64,000 nt of DNA, taken from contig JALEGL010000008.1 of assembly GCA_022763185.1 (NCBI GenBank), positions 131,012-195,011 on the forward strand. The letters are read 5' to 3'. The DNA is from a bacterium. GTDB taxonomy: Bacteria > Bdellovibrionota_G > JALEGL01. The notes under the pieces are model-generated. The model had not been told where the DNA came from. It made no database searches and was given only the letters and a program-made list of their open reading frames with translations. Positions within the stretch are counted from its first letter, which is position 1; each line of letters opens with the position of its first letter. This document shows, piece after piece, positions 17,328 to 26,130 of this stretch. Both the position numbers and the translations under genes were made by a program.

Positions 17328-18725
17328 ATGTCAATAAAAAGTAAAATAGTAGTTATAGATGATGAAAAAAGTATTCGAGATTTTTTAGAAATCTTACTGG
17401 TTCAAGAAGGTTTTGATGTATTGACCATTGATCCTGAGCCAGAGGCATTAAAAAAACTAAAGGACGAAAACTTTGACTTGTTAATTACTGATTTATCTAT
17501 GCCACACTTTACAGGTATGGATGTTTTAAATTTTGTTCAAAAACATCACCCAAAAAAACCCGTTATTATTATAACCGCCTATGGTTCTCCAGAGTCTGCG
17601 GTTGAGGCCATGAAAATAGGTGCTTTTGATTATGTGTTAAAACCGTTTAATGTTGATGAGATGCGTTTGAAAATTAGAAATGCATTGGATCAAAGTCATC
17701 TTCTTGATGAGGTTAAGCAGCTTAAAACACAAGTTGAAGCTTCAAATTTTATGGATGAATCTTCAGTTGGAAGAAATGAAAAAATGCAAAAAGTTTTTGC
17801 AAGCATCAAACAAATTGCGCCAACGCATACCAATGTCTTGATCTTTGGTGAAAGTGGAACAGGCAAAGAGTTGTGCGCTAGAGCTGTACATAGATATTCA
17901 GATCGGGCAAAACAAGCTTTTGTAACAATAAACTGTGGTGCAATTCCAGAGAACTTGATTGAAAGCGAGTTATTTGGTCACAAAAAAGGAGCTTTTACAG
18001 GAGCGGATAAAGACAAGAAAGGTTTGTTTGAGTTAGCGCATCAAGGAACTTTGTTTTTGGACGAAGTGGGTGAGTTGCCTTTGATGACTCAAGTCAAGTT
18101 ATTGCGTGTTTTGCAGGAAGGGCAAATAAGACCTGTTGGCTCTGAAAGTGTTCAAGATATTGATGTGAGAATTGTAGCAGCGACCAATGTTGACTTAAAG
18201 CAAGCAGTAAAAGACGGTAAATTTAGAGAAGATTTATTTTACAGACTTGACGTTATTTCTTTTGAACTGCCACCTTTAAGAGAAAGAAAAGATGATATTC
18301 CTAAACTTTTGGAGCACTTTGTAAAGAAACACTCCGCATTGAACAAGAAAAAAGAAAAACGTTTCTCAAACGCTGCAATACAAGCTTTATTGAAGTATGA
18401 TTACCCTGGCAATATTCGAGAGTTGCAAAATATAGTCATGCGCTTGGTGGCTGTTTATCAAGAAGAAGAAATAGATGTCCATCATCTTCCTGATACCGTT
18501 AAGGGACAAGGGAGTGGCAATATAGGTTTAGACTCGGCACAATTAGATCTTCCAGAACAAGGCATATCATTGGATGACATAATGGATGGCTATGAAAAAC
18601 GATGGTTGGAGCAAGCATTGGAAAAATCTAAAGGGGTTAAAAAGCATGCAGCTAAACTCTTAAACATAAGTTTTAGATCGATGCGTTATCGCTTAAAAAA
18701 ACATGACCTCGCGGACGATGATTAA
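17328..18725 (+). CDS. pilR: Sigma-54-dependent response regulator PilR
   Basis: PilR activates sigma-54 RNA polymerase at pilA. The receiver (1-120) has the acidic pair DD at 11-12, phospho-acceptor Asp55 in LLITDLSMP and Lys in VLKPF. The AAA+ domain shows Walker A GESGTGKE, the sigma-54 contact loop GAFTGA, Walker B LFLDEVGEL and the arginine-finger region FREDLFYRLDV. A Fis-type helix-turn-helix ends the protein (KKHAAKLLNISFRSMRYRL). I chose ATG 17328, preceded by AAGAGTGAG; a GTG at 17322 adds two residues. Its target is probably the next gene, where a sigma-54 promoter and paired upstream sites are present. Confidence 0.95.
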   Translation: MSIKSKIVVIDDEKSIRDFLEILLVQEGFDVLTIDPEPEALKKLKDENFDLLITDLSMPHFTGMDVLNFVQKHHPKKPVIIITAYGSPESAVEAMKIGAFDYVLKPFNVDEMRLKIRNALDQSHLLDEVKQLKTQVEASNFMDESSVGRNEKMQKVFASIKQIAPTHTNVLIFGESGTGKELCARAVHRYSDRAKQAFVTINCGAIPENLIESELFGHKKGAFTGADKDKKGLFELAHQGTLFLDEVGELPLMTQVKLLRVLQEGQIRPVGSESVQDIDVRIVAATNVDLKQAVKDGKFREDLFYRLDVISFELPPLRERKDDIPKLLEHFVKKHSALNKKKEKRFSNAAIQALLKYDYPGNIRELQNIVMRLVAVYQEEEIDVHHLPDTVKGQGSGNIGLDSAQLDLPEQGISLDDIMDGYEKRWLEQALEKSKGVKKHAAKLLNISFRSMRYRLKKHDLADDD

Positions 18726-18931
18726 TGTTAATGGTAAAGTGTTTTAATTATGTTCCAAAAGAGACAAAAGCAATTTCTATCCAATCAGGCAGTAGCTAGG
18801 TAAAGTCAAGTAAAGCAAACTTAGCTGCACACAAAATCAGTTTTTTCTCTTAAGTCAGTCCTCACGAGGTAAACTTAAACTACTAAAATAAAGTCTATAG
18901 TTTTTTAACTGGAAGATAGAACCTTTTTAGC

Positions 18932-18990
18932 GACAAAAAATGTCATGAAAGACAATTTTTGACCGACAAAAAACGTCACTTATTGACAAA
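18932..18990 (+). promoter_or_regulatory. Duplicated upstream activator sites, probably for PilR
   Basis: Two near-identical sites, GACAAAAAATGTC (18932-18944) and GACAAAAAACGTC (18965-18977), lie exactly 33 bp apart, about three helical turns on the same face. Each is followed at 19-20 bp by another GACA half-site (18951, 18985), so the whole 33-bp unit is a tandem duplication. They centre near -128 and -95 from the predicted start, a normal place for an NtrC-family enhancer. The TGTC core equals the half-site described for Pseudomonas PilR. Confidence 0.7.
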
Positions 18991-19039
18991 TAGGGAAGTA
19001 TTTTTTTTTAAGCTATTGAAAATAAAGGTTTTTCGTTTT

Positions 19040-19055
19040 TGGCATAGGGTTTGCT
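19040..19055 (+). promoter_or_regulatory. Sigma-54 (-24/-12) promoter of pilA
   Basis: TGGCAT-AGGGT-TTGCT matches the TGGCAC-N5-TTGCW consensus at every position except the sixth (C to T), with the correct 10-nt GG-to-GC gap. Predicted start is near 19066, giving an 80-nt leader before pilA. PilR is encoded directly upstream. Confidence 0.85.
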
Positions 19056-19145
19056 TTAAGTATGGCTGTCCTAGCTTTTAAGAGGTTTAAAAGCATTAAA
19101 AAACTGGTAGAGCTTGCGCTTTACCCAAACATTTAAGGAGAATAA

Positions 19146-19664
19146 ATGTTAAAAAAATTTAAAAATGAAAAAGGCTTTACGCTTGTTGAGTTGATGATTG
19201 TTGTTGCAATTATCGGTATTTTGGCGGCTGTTGCAATTCCAGCTTTCATGAAATACATTAAAAAATCAAAAACTGCAGAGTTCCCACTTGTGATGAACAA
19301 AATTTACCAAGGTGAATTGGTTTATTTCATGACGCCTCAGGTGACTCAAGCCGGTGCTGTACAAGACAATCAGTTCTTGACATGTGCATCAACACCAGCT
19401 TTAGCAAGCATTGGTTCTGTTAAAACATCTCCAGACTTTACATCAAGCAACTGGCCTCAGTTGAATATTCAGGTTGAAGGTCCAGTTTATGCTTCTTACA
19501 GTGTTCTGGCATCAGGCACAAACGCAAGTTCAGCGATGTCAATCACCGCTACTTATGACTTAGATGGTGATAGCAATACAGCATTTAAACAGTTGGTTGC
19601 ATCAATCGACGCTAACGGTGAAGTTTCTCGCGGTGCAGACTTCTACGATGGTGGTGCAGATTAA
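19146..19664 (+). CDS. pilA: Type IVa major pilin PilA
   Basis: The prepilin has a 10-residue leader ending in Gly with cleavage before Phe in [19 protein letters not shown]; Glu5 of the mature protein is present, and the hydrophobic N-terminal helix is canonical. The mature pilin is 162 residues, with a Ser/Thr/Ala-rich globular domain and only one cysteine, so it lacks the usual C-terminal disulfide loop. [11 protein letters not shown] segment near residue 140 resembles a Ca-binding loop, by inspection only. The ribosome site AAGGAG is strong, and the gene is monocistronic between a sigma-54 promoter and a strong terminator, as expected for a highly expressed pilin. Confidence 0.97.
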   Translation: MLKKFKNEKGFTLVELMIVVAIIGILAAVAIPAFMKYIKKSKTAEFPLVMNKIYQGELVYFMTPQVTQAGAVQDNQFLTCASTPALASIGSVKTSPDFTSSNWPQLNIQVEGPVYASYSVLASGTNASSAMSITATYDLDGDSNTAFKQLVASIDANGEVSRGADFYDGGAD

Positions 19665-19687
19665 TTTTTTAATCTAAATCAACACTT

Positions 19688-19722
19688 AAAAAGTGCGCTT
19701 TTTTAAAGCGCACTTTTTTTTT
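19688..19722 (+). terminator. Rho-independent terminator after pilA
   Basis: AAAAAGTGCGCTTT-TTT-AAAGCGCACTTTTT is a perfect 14-bp stem with a 3-nt loop, running into nine T residues. It is the strongest intrinsic terminator in the window and isolates pilA from the following genes. Confidence 0.95.
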
Positions 19723-19788
19723 GCATTTTTCTTAGTATCTTGGCTTGAAAAATTGCACTTTTAGAATTTGCCTATAAAATCACATCTA

Positions 19789-20670
19789 ATGCTAAAAAAG
19801 ATTTTGCAGGCAAGCTTACTTGGGGTTTTACTATGCTTTGTTTACATAGAACATGGAAAACTGAGCTATTACCTTGAAGACCAACTTCCAGTTGAAAAGC
19901 ACATCTATTTACCCAAATCAAATCTTATCAAGCCCCTTTTGTTGGGGCATGAAAGCGTCGGTGCCGATTTGGTTTGGATACGTTCTCTTGGATATTTTGC
20001 TGATCTTATGAATTTTAATCAAGGCAAACAAAGTTACCTTGAAGCTTTAATTAACTTTGCTACAGATTTAGACCCTCGTTTTGAAAAAGTATACATATGG
20101 GCAGGAGCAGTAACCATTTATAATTCTGGTTTGATCACAGAAGATAAAATTAGAGCCAGCAACAGAATTTTAGAAAAAGGTTGGAAGTACATACAGAATG
20201 ATATTGAAGGATGGAAGCACCACCCAGATTATTGGATGATTCCACAAATGATAGGCTTTAACTATGCCGTTGAACTCAAAGATAAAGAAAAGGGAGCGCC
20301 ATTTATTGAGTCATTGGCCAATATGCCCAATGTACCCGAGCATTTTAAGACCTGGTCTGCCAATTTGTATAGTAAAACAGGCAAAAATGAAGAAAGTGTA
20401 CGCTTGATGGAGACTTTGTTTGCCATTGAAAGTTTAAAGACACAGTTGGGTACGGTCAGTGACCAAAACGCTAAACGACAAATTGAAAGTAAGCTGCGTT
20501 ATTATCATGCCCAGGTTGAAAACAACCAAGAAGATTTAGATAAAAGACTAAGAGATTTAAGAGAAAAAATTGAAATTTATAAGCGTGATTGGCTTGAGCT
20601 TATGCCTTTTGTAGACTTTGATTTTTATTTATTACTGCGTAATGCTAGTGAGAACGAGAAAATAATATAA
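19789..20670 (+). CDS. Membrane-anchored pilus-associated protein in the pilG position
   Basis: A 293-residue protein with a single N-terminal hydrophobic segment (about 5-22) and a soluble, mostly helical remainder. I recognise no catalytic motif; the LDPRFEKVYIWAGAVTIYN stretch and repeated helices look TPR-like, and the C-terminal third is a coiled-coil-like segment rich in Glu, Lys and Arg. It sits between pilA and an ABC ATPase/permease pair, exactly where Myxococcus xanthus has pilG before pilH and pilI, so I infer a PilG equivalent needed for pilus assembly. Start ATG 19789 places the hydrophobic segment at the N-terminus; a TTG at 19768 adds seven residues. Confidence 0.7.
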   Translation: MLKKILQASLLGVLLCFVYIEHGKLSYYLEDQLPVEKHIYLPKSNLIKPLLLGHESVGADLVWIRSLGYFADLMNFNQGKQSYLEALINFATDLDPRFEKVYIWAGAVTIYNSGLITEDKIRASNRILEKGWKYIQNDIEGWKHHPDYWMIPQMIGFNYAVELKDKEKGAPFIESLANMPNVPEHFKTWSANLYSKTGKNEESVRLMETLFAIESLKTQLGTVSDQNAKRQIESKLRYYHAQVENNQEDLDKRLRDLREKIEIYKRDWLELMPFVDFDFYLLLRNASENEKII

Positions 20671-20694
20671 GCAAAAAAAGTGGAAAACTGTATC

Positions 20695-21624
20695 ATGAGA
20701 GAAAAAATAATTGAGATAAATTCTGTTGGTAAAGCATTTAAAACTGATTTTTGGAAAAAGCCTATTGTTGCTTTGAAAGATGTAAGTTTTTCAATTGAAA
20801 AAGGGTCTTTATTTGGTCTGATTGGTCCCAATGGTGCTGGGAAAACAACTTTAATAAAAATATTGCTAGATTTGGTTAGACCTTCTTACGGCAGTGTGAG
20901 CGTATTTGGGCAAGCTTGGACAGAGTCTAACATTAAGTCAAGAATTGGTTATCTGCCCGAGCAAACCTATTACTATGACTACTTAAAGCCAGAAGAGGTT
21001 TTAAAGTTATATGGTAAATTGTTTGGTTTAAGTAGCGCACAGATTGAACAAAAGAGTGTAGAGCTGCTTAAACTGGTTAATTTATATACCCGGCGTGATA
21101 GAAAACTGTCACACTTTTCAAAAGGGATGTTACAAAGAATTGGTATTGCACAAGCTTTAATCAATGACCCAGAGTTGGTGATTATGGATGAACCCATGAG
21201 CGGATTAGATCCTGTTGGTCGTAAAGAAGTCAGAGATATCATTTTGAATCTGAAAGATAAGGGTAAAACTGTTTTAATTGCATCTCACATTTTAAGTGAT
21301 GTGGAGGCTTTGTGTGATAATGTTGCAATTATTATTGATGGTCAATTAAGAGCTTCGGGCCCCATATCAGATATGGTTAATGCCAATGTCAAAAGAATTG
21401 ATATGACGCTGCAAGGAAATCATGTCAGTTTATTTAAAGATAAAGAAAAGTACGGTGTTAGAAAGGTTGGTCAAGATACCATTGTTTCACTGGCAAAAGA
21501 AGACTATTTAAATGCTGCATTAAATATTACCCAAAGTCACGATATTAATGTTTTGAGCGTTCATCGACATAAAGAAACCCTTGAGGATATTTTTGTTGAT
21601 CAGGTAAAGGAAGACGTAAAATGA
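20695..21624 (+). CDS. pilH: ABC transporter ATPase, PilH-like
   Basis: An ABC-2-type ATPase of about 309 residues: Walker A GPNGAGKTT, Q-loop LPEQTYYYD, signature LSHFSKGMLQR (a variant of LSGGQ), Walker B LVIMDEPMSGLD and the switch His in IASHI. The C-terminal 80 residues form the accessory domain common in this class. Its stop overlaps the permease start by 4 bp (ATGA). By position after the pilA/pilG-like genes and before pilD it corresponds to Myxococcus PilH. ATG 20695 is preferred over GTG 20680. The substrate is not known. Confidence 0.85.
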   Translation: MREKIIEINSVGKAFKTDFWKKPIVALKDVSFSIEKGSLFGLIGPNGAGKTTLIKILLDLVRPSYGSVSVFGQAWTESNIKSRIGYLPEQTYYYDYLKPEEVLKLYGKLFGLSSAQIEQKSVELLKLVNLYTRRDRKLSHFSKGMLQRIGIAQALINDPELVIMDEPMSGLDPVGRKEVRDIILNLKDKGKTVLIASHILSDVEALCDNVAIIIDGQLRASGPISDMVNANVKRIDMTLQGNHVSLFKDKEKYGVRKVGQDTIVSLAKEDYLNAALNITQSHDINVLSVHRHKETLEDIFVDQVKEDVK

Positions 21625-22430
21625 TTCAAAGAATTTATGCCATAACATTAAATACTTTTAGAGAAGCCATCAGGCAAAAAGTTTTATATGCTCTAGCCTT
21701 GTTTTCAGTTTTTATAGTTTTGCTTTCTTTATTTTTAGGTCAGTTGACTTTGGGAGCAGACGTTAAAATCATCAAAGATATGGGTTTAGCATCCATGATG
21801 TTTATTGGTGTAATGATATCAGTTTTTATTGGGGTAGGGCTAATCTTTAAAGAAGTGCAACGTAAAACCATTTACACCTTACTTTCTAAGCCCGTCCAAC
21901 GTTATGAGTTTATATTAGGAAAGTTTTTTGGTTTGTGTGCGACGATTGCTCTTGAGCTTTTGTGTATGGCGATATTGCTGTTTATTGTTTTGAGTTTTTA
22001 CAAAGAACCTTTAGACTTTAACTTAATAAAACCCATGGTACTTATTTTTTGTGAATTGTGCATCATTGTGGCTGTTGCCTTATTGTTTTCTTCATACAGT
22101 TCATCATTTATGAGTATTATTTTTACTTTGGGCATTTTGTTTTTTGGTCATGCTACGGATGATTTTGTGATGATTGTTAAAAATCAGATTTACGCATTGG
22201 CAGCAGAAAGTGGCCAGCAAGCTATGTCATCCTGGATCAATTTCTCTGTTAATTTATTGGATGTATTGGAATCTTTTAGTTTAGACATTTTTGCAATCAA
22301 TGCAAAAATAGTCCATGGCGTCATGATCCCATGGAGTTATGTTATTCATGCAGTTTTTTATGCATTGTGTATCATTGCTTTAATTCAGGCATTAACAATA
22401 TGGGTTTTTAACAAAAAAGATTTACAATAA
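21621..22430 (+). CDS. pilI: ABC-2 type permease, PilI-like
   Basis: A 269-residue integral membrane protein with about six hydrophobic helices (near 20-42, 55-80, 110-135, 145-168, 172-190 and 235-262). Its opening, YAITLNTFREAIRQKVLYALALF, and the KEVQRKTIYTLLSKPVQRYEFILGKF loop are typical of ABC-2 permeases of the NosY/GldF type. Translationally coupled to the preceding ATPase by a 4-bp overlap. It matches the PilI slot in the Myxococcus pil cluster and would form the membrane part of that transporter. Confidence 0.85.
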   Translation: MIQRIYAITLNTFREAIRQKVLYALALFSVFIVLLSLFLGQLTLGADVKIIKDMGLASMMFIGVMISVFIGVGLIFKEVQRKTIYTLLSKPVQRYEFILGKFFGLCATIALELLCMAILLFIVLSFYKEPLDFNLIKPMVLIFCELCIIVAVALLFSSYSSSFMSIIFTLGILFFGHATDDFVMIVKNQIYALAAESGQQAMSSWINFSVNLLDVLESFSLDIFAINAKIVHGVMIPWSYVIHAVFYALCIIALIQALTIWVFNKKDLQ

Positions 22431-22433
22431 ATA

Positions 22434-23066
22434 ATGTCCTCTAACATCAATACAAAACAAGTGTTTGGCTATATTGGAGTAGCGTGTGTATTGGTTTTTT
22501 TGTACAGTAACGTTCGATCCTGTATAGCCTATCATCACGCAAACGCAATGTTAGAAAAAGGTCATCATCAACAGGCCATTGATGCTTATGGTGAGTCAAT
22601 TCGTTGGTACGCACCGATAAATCTATGGAATTATAAGTCAGTAAAAAAATTACAGATGTTGGCAAATAACTTTCAACTTGAGGGTTTGGTTGGGCCAGCA
22701 AAAATGGCTAACCTTGAGTTAAGATCCTCTCTTTCATCAGTGAGAGGTATATATTTTCCCATGTTTTCTATTGCATCCAGTAGCAGCAAAAAATATGTAG
22801 ACTTGTTGATTAGTGAATTGAGTATGCTTTCTTCTAGCAGTATAGATTTTAAAATTTTAAAACAAAAGTATATGTTAAATCAATATCGACATAAGCATAC
22901 TTTATTAAGTTTTCTTTTTGTTTTTTGGTTCATCAGTATTGCAATTTGGAGTTTGAAGGCCTTTGATAACAAAGGCCAATTTTATCCGCATAAAGTCAAT
23001 TATGCCTGGAGTGCTTCCAACATTGTTGTTATGGGGTTATGGTTATGCCTATTGATTTATCTATAG
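22434..23066 (+). CDS. Unrecognised membrane protein between pilI-like and pilD
   Basis: I do not recognise this 210-residue protein. It has one N-terminal transmembrane helix (about 12-28), a central soluble part with a TPR-like helix pair (HHANAMLEKGHHQQAIDAYGESI) and two C-terminal helices (about 155-170 and 192-208). It starts 3 nt after the permease gene and its end overlaps pilD by about 22 bp, so it is translated within the same operon. The context makes a role in pilus assembly or in the ABC transporter likely, but no motif supports a specific function. Confidence 0.75.
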   Translation: MSSNINTKQVFGYIGVACVLVFLYSNVRSCIAYHHANAMLEKGHHQQAIDAYGESIRWYAPINLWNYKSVKKLQMLANNFQLEGLVGPAKMANLELRSSLSSVRGIYFPMFSIASSSSKKYVDLLISELSMLSSSSIDFKILKQKYMLNQYRHKHTLLSFLFVFWFISIAIWSLKAFDNKGQFYPHKVNYAWSASNIVVMGLWLCLLIYL

Positions 23067-23827
23067 TGGAACAATTTATTTATCTTGTTTTGGTTTTTTG
23101 CTTTGGGGCATGTGTCGGCAGTTTTTGTGGAGTTTGTATGTACCGCTTGCCGCATGCAAAAAGCATAACTTTCTCAAGGTCACACTGTATCTCATGTGGG
23201 CACTCAATTGTGTGGTATGATAATATCCCCATTCTTTCATGTCTTTTACTCAAAGCCAGGTGTCGCTTTTGTTATGCCTACTATGGTTACTTACATTTAT
23301 TCTATGAGTTTCTGTATGGTGTGGCAGCTGTTTTTTTATGGCTTTATTTTGATAGCTACATTTTAGCTCTGTATGGATTTGCATTGTTTTCAATTATTAT
23401 GATCATTACAGATATAGACTTCAGGTTTAAAATTATTCCGGATGAAGTTCTTATTTTTGCTATGGTCTTAGGTGTATGCATGTTGGGGCTAAGTTATGTT
23501 TTTCAACTGCCATGGCCAGTCAATGTTTATGAAGCTATTTTAGGCTCAGTAGGAGGTTTTGGGTTTTTATGGCTAATTTCTTTTGTATACAGCATGGTCA
23601 GAAATAAAGAGGGCTTGGGTTTTGGAGATGTGAAAATGATGGCCTGGATTGGTTTGCATGTTGGTCTTTTAGGTGTAGCACAAGTTTTGTTTTTTGCATC
23701 TTTGCTTGGTGTTGTTATGTGGGTGTTGGCAAAAATAATATACCAGTTTAAAAAAGACGATGCGATTGCTTTTGGGCCATATCTTGGAGGGGCTTTTTTA
23801 GTGATTTGGTTGCTAATGTTTGCTTAA
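23045..23827 (+). CDS. pilD: Prepilin peptidase / N-methyltransferase PilD
   Basis: PilD removes the leader of type IV prepilins and methylates the new N-terminal residue. The N-terminal cytoplasmic zinc loop has CISC and CRFC; the two catalytic aspartates are in ITDIDFRFKIIPD and GLGFGDVKMM (GxGD). About seven membrane helices follow. The length, about 260 residues, is normal. ATG 23045 is preferred because GGGG at 23033-23036 is 8 nt upstream; ATG 23039 is the alternative. It should process PilA and the minor pilin at 25255. Confidence 0.95.
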   Translation: MPIDLSIVEQFIYLVLVFCFGACVGSFCGVCMYRLPHAKSITFSRSHCISCGHSIVWYDNIPILSCLLLKARCRFCYAYYGYLHLFYEFLYGVAAVFLWLYFDSYILALYGFALFSIIMIITDIDFRFKIIPDEVLIFAMVLGVCMLGLSYVFQLPWPVNVYEAILGSVGGFGFLWLISFVYSMVRNKEGLGFGDVKMMAWIGLHVGLLGVAQVLFFASLLGVVMWVLAKIIYQFKKDDAIAFGPYLGGAFLVIWLLMFA

Positions 23828-23858
23828 TGTTGGCAAAGAGATAGTATATTTTTAGCAT

Positions 23859-25229
23859 ATGTTAAGTGGCTTGAAAGTATTGATCCATCAAAAAAGTTTT
23901 CAGGATGCCCAAACTTTTGCTTTTCGTTTGAAGCAAGAAGAAGTTGAGACAGCATACTGTCGGCAGTTAAACGAGTATCAATCTGTATTAAAAGACTTTA
24001 GACCGAATTACTTTATCCTTGAAATAGAATACATGGATGACAATATAGTTGAGTTGCTTGAGGATATCATTGAGCATTACCAACATGTTTTTATTATTGT
24101 TATGGCCAATCAAAAAAACTTTGATGATGCCACAAGGGCAATGCAAAGCAAAGCCTTTGATTATTTTTTTAAGCCAGTAAAAGCAGATGATTTGGTTTTT
24201 TCCCTAAAAAAACATGAGTTAAGAAAAAAATACAGCAATAAGCAAAAGGATCTTGGTCAAGCTGATGTCTTTAGTAATATTATATCCAACAGTAAAACGA
24301 TGCAGCAAGTTTTTACAACAGTCGAAAAAATAGCGCCATACAAAACAACGTGTTTGGTTTTAGGTGAAAGTGGAACGGGTAAAGAGTTGTTGGCCAATGC
24401 TATTCACCAAACCAGCACAAGAAAAAATAAACCTTTTGTTACAGTCAATTGCGGAGCCATTCCAGAAAACTTATTAGAAAGCGAGCTCTTTGGTCATAAA
24501 AAAGGAGCCTTCACAGGTGCCGTCAGTGATAAAAAGGGCTTATTTGAAGAAGCAGATGGTGGAACATTATTTTTAGATGAAATTGGTGAGTTACCTTTGC
24601 TTTTGCAGGTTAAGCTGCTTAGGGTTTTACAAGAAGAAGAGATACGCAAGGTTGGTGACATTCAGGCAAAAAAAATAGATGTTAGAATTATTGCAGCAAC
24701 TTTAAAAAACCTAGAAGATGCAGTGAATAAAGGGAACTTTAGAGAAGATTTGTATTACCGTTTGAATGTCTTGCCTATTCACTTGCCAGCACTCAAAGAA
24801 AGAAAAGAAGATATTCCACTTTTGATTGAACACTTTATTCAAAAGAAAAATAAAAAATTATCATCAAATGTGGAATCCATAACTGAGGAAGCATTAAAAA
24901 AACTACTGGATTATGATTGGCCCGGTAATATCAGGGAGCTTGAAAATACAATCGAACGATCAATGATTCTGGTCACAGGTAAAGAAATAACGGTAGAAAA
25001 CCTACCTGCTCAATTTCAAGCTAATAGCATGACAGGAGCTGTATCTGGTGAAAACTATAAATTTGAACTTGCTTCATTGTCAATTAAGAAAATGACTCGA
25101 AAAATCGAAGAAGACTTAATCTTAAAGGTTTTAGATCAAGTTGAGGGCAACAGGACCAAAGCGGCTAAAATTTTAGAAATTAGTCATAGAGCATTGCTTT
25201 ATAAAATAAAAGAGTACGGAATTTCTTAG
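23859..25229 (+). CDS. NtrC-family sigma-54 activator with non-phosphorylatable receiver
   Basis: A 456-residue regulator with receiver-like, AAA+ and Fis HTH domains. The AAA+ core is complete: [26 protein letters not shown] and [11 protein letters not shown], with a C-terminal HTH ([20 protein letters not shown]). The receiver is atypical: the phospho-acceptor position holds Glu55 (YFILEIEYM), and the acidic pair of strand 1 is replaced by His10-Gln11, although Lys105 in FFKPV is kept. It is thus unlikely to be controlled by a histidine kinase; Glu may mimic the phosphorylated state, or the domain binds another ligand. It follows pilD by 31 nt and precedes a minor pilin gene by 25 nt, so it may regulate minor pilins or the pilus operon. 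Confidence 0.9.
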   Translation: MLSGLKVLIHQKSFQDAQTFAFRLKQEEVETAYCRQLNEYQSVLKDFRPNYFILEIEYMDDNIVELLEDIIEHYQHVFIIVMANQKNFDDATRAMQSKAFDYFFKPVKADDLVFSLKKHELRKKYSNKQKDLGQADVFSNIISNSKTMQQVFTTVEKIAPYKTTCLVLGESGTGKELLANAIHQTSTRKNKPFVTVNCGAIPENLLESELFGHKKGAFTGAVSDKKGLFEEADGGTLFLDEIGELPLLLQVKLLRVLQEEEIRKVGDIQAKKIDVRIIAATLKNLEDAVNKGNFREDLYYRLNVLPIHLPALKERKEDIPLLIEHFIQKKNKKLSSNVESITEEALKKLLDYDWPGNIRELENTIERSMILVTGKEITVENLPAQFQANSMTGAVSGENYKFELASLSIKKMTRKIEEDLILKVLDQVEGNRTKAAKILEISHRALLYKIKEYGIS

Positions 25230-25254
25230 GTTTTTGTTAGAATAGTCTTATAGG

Positions 25255-26001
25255 ATGAAGCAGTTAGCAAAAAGTAGCAAGGCATTTACAGTGATAGAGC
25301 TGTTGGTTGCGTTGATGGTTTTGTCTATAGGTCTTTTAGGTGTTGTTTTGATGACAACCATGCTTAAGCGACGTGCCGTAGGGGCTTCTCAAATGTCTAA
25401 AGCTGTTAACTTGTGTCAAACAAAGTTAGAGCAAATGAAGGAACATAATTGGGTTGATGTGGGTTCAGTCACGGATGCAGGAACATCAGATGAAATGTAT
25501 GTTTATGGGAGAGAATCAGGAAAAATGATTCAAAAAGCCGATATCAATGAACTGGGCAATACTTGGGCAGAACAATTTGCCGTAGAGTCGACCAAAGCTG
25601 CATCACCCTGTAGTGGGGAATCTTTACCAGCTCAATCAAGCACCAATGACTGTGCAACAGCACTAAGAAAGCTTGGCTCGTATCGGTTGAAATTGACCAT
25701 GACCGTCTGCAAGGGAGAAGATTATAGCAGTACTGGAACACCTCCGGCAGGAACTTCTACAATTTTAGAAAAAATTGACGGGGTCGTAAAACCTTACAAA
25801 GAACCAGACTGCCGAGTCAAAATAACAGACACAGAGCGCCCAGTTTCTTTAGCATGTCAAAGCTCAGATTTAACTGCAGATCCTGCTAGTGAAGCGGCTG
25901 ATGATGAAAAAATTGTTAAAGTTTTATGCTCTTGGCGATCATCGCAAGGTTCATGTTTTTCTGTTGCGTCTGAAACCACTTTGGTTGATTTAAACCTTTA
26001 A
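25255..26001 (+). CDS. PilV-like type IV prepilin (minor pilin) with Ala at -1
   Basis: A 248-residue prepilin: leader MKQLAKSSKA, then FTVIELLVALMVLSIGLLGV with Glu5 and the hydrophobic helix of minor pilins of the PilV/MshD group (compare SIGLLGVV and KAVNLCQTKLEQM). Unusually the residue before the cut is Ala, not the almost invariant Gly; PilD tolerates Ala in some known prepilins. The globular part has eight cysteines, enough for several disulfides. It follows the second NtrC-type gene by 25 nt. Function as an initiation or tip pilin is inferred from family. Confidence 0.85.
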   Translation: MKQLAKSSKAFTVIELLVALMVLSIGLLGVVLMTTMLKRRAVGASQMSKAVNLCQTKLEQMKEHNWVDVGSVTDAGTSDEMYVYGRESGKMIQKADINELGNTWAEQFAVESTKAASPCSGESLPAQSSTNDCATALRKLGSYRLKLTMTVCKGEDYSSTGTPPAGTSTILEKIDGVVKPYKEPDCRVKITDTERPVSLACQSSDLTADPASEAADDEKIVKVLCSWRSSQGSCFSVASETTLVDLNL

Positions 26002-26130
26002 TTTACATAAACGCAGCGGCTTTAGTCTTTAATAATATGCTCTCTTTGTAATATACCGGCAAAAAAGTAATATTTATTGAGTTTTTGTGTTTGAGTGTTA
26101 TATCTACAGCCAATAGCTGAGGAGGACACA

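Larger units (their letters stand above)
18726..19145 (+). promoter_or_regulatory. pilA control region (420 nt without a gene)
   Basis: The gap between pilR and pilA has no credible reading frame. The first 200 nt hold an imperfect tandem GTAAAGTCAAGTAAAGCAAA (18800-18819) and no clear terminator. Activator-like repeats lie at 18932-18987, a sigma-54 promoter at 19040-19055, and about 80 nt of leader precede pilA, ending with AAGGAG (19135-19140). Confidence 0.7.

Noticed and set aside
19741-19757. Second sigma-54-like promoter before the pilG-like gene (TGGCTTGAAAAATTGCA)
   Set aside because: The GG-to-GC gap is 11 nt instead of 10, and spacing is strict for sigma-54.
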